Position numbers and translations under genes: made by a program. Of a stretch of 64,000 nt of DNA, positions 1 to 10,993 are shown piece after piece (the stretch's first letter is position 1; each line of letters starts with the position of its first letter). This DNA is from Luscinia megarhynchos (taxonomy: Eukaryota; Chordata; Aves; Passeriformes; Turdidae): contig CM067592.1 in NCBI GenBank assembly GCA_034336665.1, forward strand, positions 31,251,319-31,315,318. Direction: 5' to 3'. The notes under the pieces are model-generated. The model had not been told where the DNA came from and did not search any database. It saw only the letters and a list, made by a program, of their open reading frames with translations.

Positions 1-1437
1 CCTAGATTGTCCTTCTCAGGTGTTTTGAACTTGTATTCTTATGTTTGCTCATATTTTTCTGTTTAGGGGATTTCATAAATGATAAGAGAAGGCATGAGAT
101 ATTCGGGGATAGTATTCTTCATTACCACAGTGAATTTTGACTCCCCAGTATCCTTAACACTAATTCACTTTCATTTTGTAAGATGCAAAACATCACCTTT
201 CCATTATTTCCCTCATCAATTTCAATGAAAAAATACAAAAAAAATCAGGACCTGTGTATGAAAGCTAAGTTTAATTTCCTTCCTGTGTCTGCTGAATTTT
301 TGCAGCTTAATGAAAAAATATGAAACACAAGTAAAGGGAAGGAGGTGACCCAATTTCACCATTACACCATGAACCAGAGAGATTTTGTTATGTGACAATA
401 TGATCACTAAATGAGAGAGCATTTATCTACAAATATGAAATAACTGTTATCCTATCACCTTGACAAATTGAATTTATACTACATTTTCCTCAGGAATCAA
501 AAAGAACAGTCTATAAAAAAACCAACCAAAAAATCCCCAAAACCAAAAAAAAAAAAAAGAAAAAAAAACCGACCCAAAACCTAAACCAAAGAGTTTATGG
601 ACCAGCTGCTTCTGTTTAAGTCTGACTGCTTTTGCACTGATGCAGCATAGCTTGGGCATGATGTCATCTGAAGGACCAGCAGAATATACCCTGCTTGATC
701 TTAAAAATATGTAGGGAAGCCTTTTCTCTCTGAATGTGCATAATTTCCATTCTTGGAGAAGGGTGTTGCTCACATGCAGAAAAAATAAAGTAGACTAAAT
801 GATCATAGTGGATAGAGATGTGTGTAGGTTCTACTAAAGAAACAGACAATGATTTTCTTAATATTTACTTGTTCTCACTACAACATAGCACTTAGTTTTA
901 AAAATCAAAGATGATAAAGAGCATCTTTCTAATGATTCTTATTTGCTTTTGTATGATCCTATGAGAATGGAAATAATTCCAGTACTTTATAACCAATCTC
1001 CATCCATTCATTCAATCCATCTTTACCCTCCTTCATAGTTCTATGGTTTGGTATGCATGCATGGTGATATTTCTATTGTATATAATTTATTATACACTTC
1101 ATAGTAAATTTTCTTACTTTAAATGTTACAGGTAGAAGAAAATAAATGTAATGAGGGCTGTAGCTTATAAACAGAAGGACAATATACATGTTCATAGGAA
1201 TATAGAAAGTATAATGGCATTTATTATCTAGTCAGTCACTTAAGAGGATGGTACAATATATACCATTCTGAATGCCAAGGAAAAATGAAAATCTTAAATC
1301 TCTTTCAACGTCATGGGAACACAATTGTCACTTGTCATTACTATGCATCTCTCTATTTCTTCATATAGCCTAAACTGCCTATTCTTCCATAATTCAACAC
1401 ATTTAATAATGCAAAAAATCAATTAATATTTACTGAC
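1..1437 (-). other. BNC2: BNC2 downstream intron (partial)
   Basis: This lies between the large exon and the unseen last exon to the left. It is AT-rich and no second exon with a zinc-finger pair is present. Low-complexity A/C sequence occurs at 521-572. Minus-strand AATAAA hexamers lie at 1225-1220 and 1091-1086; they matter only if this intron is ever retained and polyadenylated. Confidence 0.85.
521..572. repeat. A/C low-complexity tract
   Basis: The plus strand is almost only A and C, with CCAAC and CCCCAAAACC units and long A runs. It is one of several such strand-asymmetric tracts in the window. Confidence 0.85.
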
Positions 1438-1440
1438 CTG
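1432..1440 (-). other. BNC2: Splice donor of the BNC2 large exon
   Basis: On the minus strand the sequence is CAG|GTCAGT, with the intron starting at 1437. This is a good match to the vertebrate donor consensus. The last two exon bases are AG, so the arginine codon is split (phase 2). Position was set by where homology to BNC2 stops and the GT occurs. Confidence 0.92.
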
Positions 1441-1580
1441 TCTCTGCTTCTCCGTGATGGGAACGCAGCGTTACAGCCAGCCACTGTGCAGACATGCATC
1501 TCTTTTAAATGAACGTTTCTGTAGTGAAGCTTCACACTGTAGGAACTCTTGAAACTTTTCTTGCAAACATAGCAGATCTT
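1438..1580 (-). other. BNC2: Second basonuclin zinc-finger pair, cut by the splice donor
   Basis: Finger 3 is complete: C606 and C609, then H622 and H627. Finger 4 has both cysteines and its helix region ([10 protein letters not shown]) but stops at the exon end. Its histidines are supplied by the next exon, which in human continues R-H-S-A-N-I-N-L-H. The finger is therefore assembled only by splicing. Confidence 0.9.
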
Positions 1581-3404
1581 GGGGTCTGGGCTGGAGCACA
1601 TTTCACCTTCTGGGGAGAACTTCTGAGGGCTGGTGTAATTGAATGTAGAAGCAAAACTTTCATGAAGAGCAGCCATACTGGCACTGCCTCCATTGTACAG
1701 TCCATATTGGCTCATATAGAACATATCGTATGTAGGGTCTGTATACTCTTCCTTCACCTTAATCACATCCTGGTTGGAAGAGTCATTGTGGTTTTCATCT
1801 GGTTGGTCACTGTGCATCATAGATTTTTCACCCGGTTCGTGGAGGCGATCATCGCCTTCCAGGGATTCTTCACATAACTTGGGTTCTGATGACTCTGACT
1901 CATTTTCATAGTCTCTCTCATGCTCCTGGTCTTCTGATGTCATGCTGTCTGCCCTTCTTATGTCTGGTCTGGACATACATCTGCTTCTGTCACTTTTGGA
2001 AAAGTCTTTCACAGACAGGCCTGGGCTCATTTCCTCCTGAGAATGGCAGTGATTGTCATGACCAATGTCATTCACCATCGTGCTCCTGTCATTCACCTCT
2101 TCATCTTCATCATCAAACTCATCAGCAGTGTCAATAACTTCCTTCTCAATTTTAACTGGCATGCTCGACTTCCTTGGCTTCTTCTTGGGGGCAAGGTCTG
2201 CATTGGTCTCTGGGGTGGGCATCAACACTGAAGGTACCGATGACTCCGAAGGAGGAGGGGGATGCTGCTCCATGCCACTCACAGCTGGTATTATGGGACT
2301 AGTCGGGAGTGAGGTTGGAGGACTCACCATCTCTCCAGGAGTAAGTAAATTTCTGTAAAAAGGAGGAACAGGTTGGACAGTCTTTAAAGCTGGGAAGACC
2401 AGCTGACTGGGAAGAGGGTTCTGTAGTACCGGGTCTAGAGGGGGAGTGGTAAACCCCATCGGTGGACGCCCAGGGCTTGTTAAAGTTAGGTTGGATTTCG
2501 TACTTGCTATGACAGGAGTGGCAGCACCTGATGTAGCACGAATTAGATCTTTGTCACGGTTATTCCTTAGCATAGGCATGTGGAGGCGGGGATTTGGGTT
2601 AGCACTGTGGCGATTACGGCTTCTGAGAGAGCTGAAGACCATATTGCAGCCTTCAATAGTGCATCGATGCTTGATTTTCAGGTGCACAGCATTGTAGTGG
2701 ATTTTAAGAGTACCTTTGTCATAGAAGGTTTTGCCACATGCATTGCAAAACACTCTTCCTTTCCTGGAGGCTGACCCCATTCTCCTCATTCTGTGAATTC
2801 GGAATGAGCTTTTTGTGTGTTCTGTTTTCGATAAATCATTGACTGGTGTAGGTGTTTGAACAGGGGAGACACAGGCTGGCTCAGTTTTGGGCTCCACATT
2901 TGTGATGCTGGTCAAAGCATTTCTGCTGGATGCTTGCTCATTCTTGAAAGGTGTAGGGGATACTTCAGATTCACTACTCTCATTATATTCATTTTGGGTT
3001 GTAAGGCTTGGTTCACGGAGCCTCATTGTTGGCTGTTCCAGCAGGAGACCATTTGGAGGCAGCCCCAGCAGTGGAGCAGAGACTGGATTTATGTACTGGA
3101 ATGGAAGTAGGAATGCAAGGCTATTCGGGATGTTTTCAAAATGATGAATGCTGGAAGGGTTGCTATTCTCCAGGTGAGCAAGGAGACTTGGGCTCCTGGT
3201 GCGATTATTGCTTTCAATAAAAGTCCTTATATCTGAATCTGTCTTTGAAGACGGCACAGCCACAGCCTGCCCTTCTTTTTCTTGAATTGCCATCAGCTCC
3301 ACGATAGATTTAGTTTCTCCAAATCTCAGGAACTGCTGAAGGGTAATGATCTCTTCTTCCCTGGACATGATGGCCCAGCGGTCCAGCACCTTGCCTGCAG
3401 CATC
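1438..3404 (-). CDS. BNC2: Basonuclin 2, large internal coding exon (partial gene)
   Basis: BNC2 is a nuclear C2H2 zinc-finger protein acting in skin, mesenchyme and pigment patterning. The exon reads on the minus strand from Asp-Ala-Ala-Gly-Lys-Val-Leu-Asp (GAT at 3404) to the AG at 1439-1438, that is 655 codons plus two bases. Numbering from the GTG valine at 3389: finger 1 has C215, C218, H231, H236; finger 2 has C243, C248, H261, H270; a basic segment, KKKPRK, starts at 402; an acidic run spans about 419-434; finger 3 has C606, C609, H622, H627; finger 4 has C634 and C639, and its histidines fall in the next exon. The text agrees closely, from memory, with human BNC2 (for example [16 protein letters not shown] and [20 protein letters not shown]). 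The open frame begins with GTG and has no true start, because the initiator lies in an upstream exon outside the window. The frame is intact. BNC1 is the main alternative, but the long match favours BNC2. Confidence 0.97.
2151..2189 (-). other. BNC2: Basonuclin nuclear localisation segment with Ser pair
   Basis: The segment [13 protein letters not shown] is a lysine and arginine cluster followed directly by two serines. In BNC1 the equivalent segment is the nuclear localisation signal, and phosphorylation of nearby serines is reported to hold the protein in the cytoplasm. Transfer of that regulation to BNC2 is an inference. The following V-K-I-E fits the sumoylation consensus psi-K-x-E. Confidence 0.75.
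2580..2753 (-). other. BNC2: First basonuclin zinc-finger pair
   Basis: Finger 1 is C-X2-C-X12-H-X4-H and finger 2 is C-X4-C-X12-H-X8-H. The two are joined by a short HLKIKHR linker. The long spacing between the last two histidines of finger 2 ([10 protein letters not shown]) is a hallmark of basonuclin and disco-type paired fingers, not damage. In the family these paired fingers bind DNA, including rDNA promoter-type sites for BNC1. Confidence 0.93.
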
Positions 3405-3450
3405 CTAGAGGCCATATCAAAGAAACAACAAAGACAAAACACAAAGAAAA
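3403..3450 (-). other. BNC2: Splice acceptor and pyrimidine tract of the BNC2 large exon
   Basis: Reading the minus strand, a T-rich tract (GCTTTTCTTTGTGTTTTGTC and onward) leads to GGCCTCTAG|GATGCTGCAGG. The intron ends at 3405 and the exon starts with the Asp codon at 3404. The residues [10 protein letters not shown] follow the junction, as in human BNC2. Confidence 0.92.
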
Positions 3451-4613
3451 GCTTATTGATTCTGCATAATTATTGAAGAAGGTGCTCTGCTGTCTGAACA
3501 TGAAACACGAAGCTCAAAAAACAAGATGCAAACAGTGTTAATAGAACATGACCAAACCATACAAACTTTCCATCCATGCAAATACTGTAATTAGAGTCAC
3601 AGCTAGAAAACCAGATTAAGTTCAATAGTGTTACAGCACACAAAATGTAGACCCCAGGACTCAGTGATCTAAAATGCTTTCAGTACTTTTATTTTAACAA
3701 CAGTGATCTCTGCACTGTTTAGAATATATTAGTAAAACAAGAACTGTTGCTGGGCACACCACTGTACAATACAAAAAATTGTAACTTAATCACTATTAAA
3801 TGGTAACACTATTAGAAAGAGCTAAATAAATACAATTGATAGCTTTGCTCCTTAAATACAATAATAAAAATAAATAAGACTGAAACAATTTATAGGCCAT
3901 TTCACAAGAAACTTTGATGGAAGGCAAAATGTCTTGAATACAGGCACATAACACTTGTACCTCAATCCCTTTTTCCTGGACTATTACTGGCAATTGATTG
4001 TAAGCTTGCAATCTTGATATGGTTTAGATTTGAGAGATTACATTTTTTGTAGCCTTGTTATAAATGACAGTTAAAAATATGTAAAAAGTAAGGAACTGAT
4101 GGATGTAGATAGCATAAATGTGTAAAAATGTTGTCTCTTAACATTGCCTTCTGATAGCAAGGGAAAAATCCAGAGAGAATACACATCAGTAATCACTAGA
4201 CTATCTGTTGTTAAATATACATTAAAAAGCATTTCACACTTTCATTTTTGCTAGTAAGCATGAGATTTGCCTGAAGGTAGAACTTAAAAATTCTGCAGTG
4301 TAATGTCAGGCAATCCATTCCAGCAAGTATTGATAAAAACATATTAAAATGCTTATATAATGAATACATCATTTTATTGGCATCTTTCCTTTTGGGCAAA
4401 TGCTGGACATAACATTAGAACACTACTATAACCAACAAGAAATGTGGAAGGCCATCAAACCAAAATTATTCCAAAGCTTCCTCATGCATTAAACAGTTTG
4501 AAAGCCTTACAAGACACACCACCATACTGCCTCTGATTTTTTTATATCTTGAGTCTCAGGTTCAGAACCTTACCTGAAGACTTGGACTACATTCTATTGC
4601 AAAAACCATTAAT

Positions 4614-4667
4614 TCTTGTTTGATAATGAAGTCTTGTTTGATTATGAAGTCTTGCTTGATTATGAAG
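4614..4667 (+). repeat. 18-bp minisatellite, three copies
   Basis: Three tandem copies of TCTTGTTTGATAATGAAG, with one base change between copies 1 and 2 and one between copies 2 and 3, followed by a partial TCT. The near identity suggests a recent duplication. Confidence 0.93.
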
Positions 4668-6950
4668 TCTGAAAATACCTTTCTTCCCCCCAGCCCCTTT
4701 ACGCCCTGGATTTATTTTTTAATTTATTAAAATAATTAATTATTTTCAGTCTTCAGACAATTGATTGATTCTTCTCTTCCCTCACTCTTTCCTAGAGTAA
4801 CAAAAAATTCAATTTTGCAATGTCAAATACTAAAGCGTATGTTTAATTTATCAGTGTTAGTTTTATTATTTCAGTTCATATATATACAGTTCAGTTCACC
4901 TCTCTGGGTATAATGCTAATGTTGAAGATTAATGGCATGTATGTTTCAGTACCTTAGATACAACTACAAAATCTTTAGAAATGCTTCACACATGAGCATT
5001 TACAATCAAACCCTAAAAGACAGTGAAACCCTCAACAGCTATTAACTCGGAAAATCTTACCCAGTTGACCCAGTTGGAAAGCCTCAAAACCTATCTATGT
5101 ATAGAAAATATTCAGTCTGTATTTACAGTGATGAACATCATGATGCAGATGCTGATATTGGTTTGCAGCATTAGTATGGAAATGTGTTCATCTTTGAACA
5201 CCCCTAAGCACAGTGGACATCTCTGATTTCTGTGTCCTTACAGTTCTTGATGTAGTAGTATTTTACAGGCAGTCAGTAGTATCTAATATAAATCACCCAG
5301 ATCATCAAATATCATCCCCATCAAGAAAAATAAGTGAAAAAAGTCAAAACCTAAATGGGATGAGGGGTGGGAGAAAAAAGAACACCAATGCCATAAAAAA
5401 ATTAAAGGACAGGTTCACATTTTAAAGCTCCAATATTATATTTGGTTTTTTCCACCCAAATAACTTTAGCTACTCTAGCCTTCGTTAAGATCTAAAGTTT
5501 CTTACATCTTGCAGCCAACCATAGCAGTTCTACATATGGGTAATTCCTACATGGAACTGCAAAACCAGATTTGAATCAGATTTTGATCTCCAGGCCTTCA
5601 CTGACATATCTGACCTCATCTATATGCACACATTTCCCATCCCAAATCACAAGTAGCGATTCCTTCTATCTATCCCATAGTTTAAAGATGGAAATAACAT
5701 TGTCTAATTTACACTGCTTACCTGTATTGAATTAGGATTTCTGTCTGCAGCCACTAGTAATGTACTAGTGCTACATTCTATTTTGTTTTTAATTTGAAAC
5801 TCCAGCTTATGTAGAGATGAGTGCTTTACAAAAACCGATATATAAGTAATTAAAAGTTAATCACAGCTCACACAACAATAACTCATGAGAATAGTAGGCA
5901 GAGATCCTGTAACAGACTCCCACGTGTAAGGGGAAGGTGGTGTGACACAGTTCCTCCCTGATGGCAGCACAGCCTGCTCTCTGCATGCACAGAACAGGCA
6001 GGAAAGCCTCCACATGCAGGGGCTCCCTATGTGCTTTCAGAGAATTATTTCACATCTTAACTGAGCAAAGCTGGCATCTAGCTACATGAGCTACCTCTTG
6101 ATGAGACACCACCACGCTTTGTTTCATTTTGTTTACGAATTTGCAATGAAGAGCACCACACCTTTAGCAGCAGCTAAGTCCCAGTGATGAGAGAAACTGA
6201 AAATCAAGAGTGTGATAGTCATGGGGTTACCCTTGCCGTCATAGAAAAAGCAGGGAACCAGGAAGTTGCTTTTAAATAATCCTTGTCTACTCCTACTGGT
6301 TATATAAAGCTTTATCTTGTTAATTTTCAGCAAGAAGTTTTCTGATCCTTTTGCCCAACAAAGTAAAAAGAAGTATGAAGATGCCTATATTCCATAAAAC
6401 CTTCACTGCTTATGGATACTGTCTAGCATATGCTTCAATATTTACACAGTGAAAGCTTTCCATAAATCATTGTAAGCATGTATTATGCAAAACTAGATAA
6501 AGAGTGAATAGGAATGTCATTTTTTGATAAAACTTAAAATTAACAAAAAATCTAACCATTATCCCATTTGAATTTAGCTTTAAGTAGCTAGGGATCTTTC
6601 TGTATATGGTAATACTTGATTAGAGGTTCAAGTCCTTTCTTACATGTAATCGATTTCTTGTTTCTTACAATCTCTCATGCTAAATTTTCTCCCTGAAGCC
6701 ATTAAAGCATATCAACATTTAAATACTTCATGACAAAAGGTTCCAATTTATATTACTTTTTTCAGCTCACAACTGATTAAGCCAAGCCTCCAGTGACAAT
6801 GTGTACAAGGAAGTCAGTGAGTACAGAGATACCACTGCATGCATACAGCTCTAAGCCAGACAGGAGACTAGTAAACCCAATCTGTACAGCACACACTGAT
6901 GCTCTTTCTTCTTTGTCCAAACAGCCTTGCTTTGGTTATTAATTTAGTCA

Positions 6951-7014
6951 ATTTTATTTTGTTTTATTTTATTTTATTTTGTTTTGTTTTATTTATTTAT
7001 TAAATTTTATTTTA
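6951..7014 (+). repeat. TTTTA/TTTTG simple repeat
   Basis: A mixture of ATTTT and GTTTT pentamers with a few ATTT tetramers. On the minus strand it is an A-rich (AAAAT)n tract. Confidence 0.85.
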
Positions 7015-10000
7015 CTGTGTGTATCTCTTTTTCACCATTCCAGATGCAGAAAATCTTTTAATCTTCAAAACTGACCTCCAAGGATCCAAGACCTAGCCCA
7101 TAACCTTATCTAACTCTAACCACACAATCAAGCCTATTATTTGAATAAACAGATCCGCATACACACTTATGACATTAGATCTGTAAAGTAATCTCATGGT
7201 TTATCACCCTGAACCTGCATCCTGAATTTTGCTGACCATATGTTAGGAAGAGAGATGTGAGTCAGGATATGCTGGAGTACATCTTGTCTTAAACTCCTGG
7301 GTCAAGAAGAACACATGGTGGTATCAAGATGATTATCTTGAATGACACAAGCAGGCTACAATAGAGGATGGACACAAAAATCCCTCTAATTTTTAGAAGT
7401 TTAACTGGGGGGAATTGTGAAGGTGAGTCTTCATTTCCCAAAGGCCTTTAGCCTTTAGCCTTTAAAACTTTCAATCCAGCTTAAAAACCTCCCAATTTAA
7501 AAACTGCCTATTTAGAAAATAAGGGCAGTCTACGCAAGCATACACTATAAACATACACTGGAAACCTTGAACTTTTGTTACAAAATCAATTATTTTAAAT
7601 TCTAATTTTGTGTGAGAAGCTCCCTGTGACTGCGTTACAGGCAGAAATTTTATATGTCTACACACTGTGTGCATATACACAACACTGACTTTTTGCAGTT
7701 CTATCTTACTGATTCACTTCTTAGGATAGGAAAAATGTATATATACACCTGACTGGATACACAGTAAGAGATGCTTCTACAAGGCTGAGATTAATAGAAA
7801 GGTTTAAAAATAGATTGCTTCTAAAACTAGCTTTATGTTATGAGAGACACTAAAGGATTATTTTCAGGCACTACTGTCATAACTTCTGAGAATCAATCAA
7901 AGTTATACAGAAAAAGAAATTATTTCTAGGCTTCATATTTTAGTAAGTTTGCATATGCACTGAAACTGTGGTTTTGATGAATATCAGTTAAGTTTCCTTG
8001 TTATTATAAAATATTGCACAGATACATGTTTGATTAAATAATTAGTCTAGCTCAGGGTTCATCACAAATTTTTCTGCTACAAGCTCTTCTTCTTCTACGT
8101 ATTTTCTAGCTGATCTCCAAGAAACATTTTGAATGCAGCTGTAACATTTGGAAAGCAGACTGAAATATATTAATTTGGTCATACTATAATTGCACAGGAT
8201 GGTTTTAATTAGGGTGTAGACAGAAAAAAAAAAACCAACATTTGTTTCTAATAAAGAAAAGCCTTCATAATTTCCATGATTTAGGGTTTGTTGTTTTTGA
8301 TTGGCTGAATTTCCCAGAAGTATCTCTGCTTCACAATTAAATTTCAAGCTGTTACACTCTGGGTAGTCCTACTACTCCTGGGGTAAGAGTTACCAAAACT
8401 GTGCAGCAGCACACCAACTCACAATAGTACAGATGAGACAATGTGCAACAACTCTAACTCATTTTGGCTAACTCCCATTGATTTCAGTATGACCAAAGTA
8501 AGCCTTTTATCTAGTTTTCCACAGAAATATACACTCATACATGCAATCAGATACTCATTTTCCTCATAGGAGTTTTTACCATGCTGAATCTCAATCACCT
8601 TTGCTCCTGTAAACATAAAGAAAAGATGTGCATACTTGCTCACTGTGATTTTACATGTGCAACTAATACGAGATTTAACACACTAAGTCTGCAAAGAGGC
8701 ATGGTTGAAATTTTTTCCCCTCAGCTGTCACTTCTCATCCACCTCCCGCCAGCCTCCCTTCACCAACGGAAACCATATGAAAAAATGCATGTTTAAGTGT
8801 CAGCAGTCCTTTCCTTGAGTTATACTACTGCAGCAGGAACAAACAGTGCTGCACTACTGAGTTCAGTCAATAATGGAAATCTTTATCTTTTGACTTCACT
8901 GCAGCCTCCACTCTGCTAGAACTGATAGATATTCTTCCCTTCTGGCACTCCCTTTTTCTTACTACTTGTTTGCCTTGCCCCAAAGACACAGGGTAGGCAT
9001 GAGGATAGCTGCATGCTACCAGAGAAGAGAAAGTGGCTGTCTCCCCTCAAATTATCACTGAGGATGACAGTGGCAGTGTTGAGGAGACTTTATTTACTTA
9101 TTTACATCCATATTACTTATACACACACATGCTTACTTTGCTGCCGGCTTTGTAACGGTACTTGCCCTGCTTCCTCTTTCTTCTCCACGTATCTTTATGC
9201 ATTCAGCAGCAAAAAATTTTGTGTTTTGACCAAAAGGACCCCCAAAGACCTTTGCAAACTTTATGAACTGATATTGTAGACACTGGGGCAAATCTGGCTG
9301 CACTTTAGAATAATTGCACCATAAACCTGGAGTAATTCCACAGACCACGCTGGAAAGTAATTTTGACCTAACTTAGCCCTTAAACATGATGTGGAGCCAA
9401 ATCTGTGTGAATATATATTGGGGACATACCACCACGGTGGAGCACAGCAGCTGTGTAACAACGCACAGGAGCACTGCTCAAGGGTTTTGGAGTGAAAGTG
9501 AGGAACACCATGTCCTGCTGAAACTGCAGATGAAACATAAGGCAGTGGAATGCAATAACCGCAGCGGAAACCTGGCCAGGACACCGCCGTTAACCACCCA
9601 CACTCTCGCTTAATAGCCTTCAGGGTCTTTATTGACCAGAAGTATGCAGGTCTTCTGTTTCATATCTTATCCCAAAGATGCATGCCAGGAGTGCAGACCT
9701 CTCCCTGCAAAAGCAACCTGCTGAGGTGCTGGTTCTGGACTATGCTGCATGGAGGGGTATAAAAACACTGGATCCTGAACACATAACTCCTTTTGGGGAA
9801 TGAACTTCCTCACAGTGTATCCCAAACACAGCATGCCTTTTTTTTTGATTCATCAACCTTAAAATGCCTTGAAAGCATTGCCTTGAAAGAGGATGAGACT
9901 GTCATTTGTCAACTATAAAGCAGACATGTGTATTGGGGGTAATGTCTCTTACTGATTTCAGAAAAGAAGCAGTAATTTGAACTCTTTTCCCTGTGTATTC

Positions 10001-10427
10001 ACCTGTGAAATTCCAGTGAAACTATTAGGATGCAAGGGCACTAGTTTTAAATGCTTTGTCTGATTTTTTAAACATATTGTTTGACTTTTGATAAAATATT
10101 CTCTTTGTTATGGATGATTATGGGCCAGATAATATGTATATATGTATAATTTACAAGACAGTGATTAATTTTTTTTCCTGAATAACACTGCACACAGTAT
10201 TTTTATTTTTAAAATTAGAATAGATCACTGTGGGGTTACAGTGTATTTAATCACAACAGATTGAGTTTATTTAATCATAGTAACTACATCAAGTTTCTTT
10301 GTATTTGGGTGCCAGACAAGTTTTTTTTTTTCATAGCAGATGTCTGTCCATACTTAAAGGAAAAAATCTAAGCACAACCAGAGTATGATACTCTTCTTGC
10401 ATTTACTAGTTTTTGCAGTGTATAACT

Positions 10428-10993
10428 GCTGTGGTTTAACCCCAGCTGGCCCACAGCACCACACAGCTGCTCACTCACTATTCCCTCTGGCCCCTATGGG
10501 TAGGAGAATTGGAGAGGAAAGGTAAACCTTCTGGACTGAGACAAGAACAGTTTCATAATTGAAATTTTAAAAAAAATACTAATATTACTGGAAATGAAAA
10601 GGAAAGAGGAATAAAACCCAAGAGAAAGAAATGATGCACAATAAAATTTCTCACTGCCTGCTGACTGATACCCAGATGGTCCCCAGGCAGTGGCTGGCCT
10701 CTCCCAGCCAACTGCCCCCTAGTTTATATATTGGGCATGATGTTCAAGGGCATAGGATATAACTTGCCAGTTCAGGCCACCCATCCTGGCCATGCTCCCT
10801 CATAGCTTCTTGTGGACCTGATTGCTGGCAGTGCATGAGACACTGAGAAAGTTCTGGGTTTAGGGTAAACACTACTTAGCAATAACTAGAAAACACTGTT
10901 ATTCAAAGGATTCTCACACTAAATTAAAAAAAAAATAGCACTGCACTATCTACTAAGAAGAAAGTTAACTCCATCCCAGCCAAAGCCAATGCA
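10428..10993 (-). mobile_element. Solo LTR, avian ERVL-like, minus sense
   Basis: On the minus strand it starts TGCATTGGCTTTGGCTGGGA and ends GGTTAAACCACAGCA, with TG...CA termini. A TATATAAA box lies at plus 10723-10730. The whole 566 bp follows, with much divergence, an LTR that I remember as abundant in songbird genomes (start TGTCCTGGTTTCGGCTGGG, end GGTTAAACCACGACA). No internal viral genes flank it, so it is a recombined solo LTR. The polyadenylation hexamer expected near 10550 is not evident. No matching target duplication is visible, which fits an old insertion. The class assignment (ERVL) is from memory. Confidence 0.8.

Larger units (their letters stand above)
3451..10427. other. 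BNC2: Intronic stretch, mostly unremarkable
   Basis: AT-rich sequence without a supported gene. It contains the minisatellite at 4614, the TTTTA tract at 6951 and a small CCTTTAG triplication near 7444-7463. Around 5930-6010 and 8900-9800 the GC content rises, but no gene or familiar repeat family could be recognised. Short stretches near 8470 and 9300 resemble ancient amniote repeats. Confidence 0.6.

Noticed and set aside
1509..3220. Several plus-strand open frames opposite the BNC2 exon
   Set aside because: They are antisense shadows of the coding exon, overlap one another and show no known domain.
1419..3389. A complete 656-residue single-exon gene
   Set aside because: The frame begins with GTG, not ATG, and homology extends five codons upstream to a splice acceptor. 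The last five residues come from intron sequence after a good donor.
9261..9613. Overlapping frames of 107 and 75 codons near 9400
   Set aside because: There is no domain and no splice context; the area partly resembles an ancient repeat.
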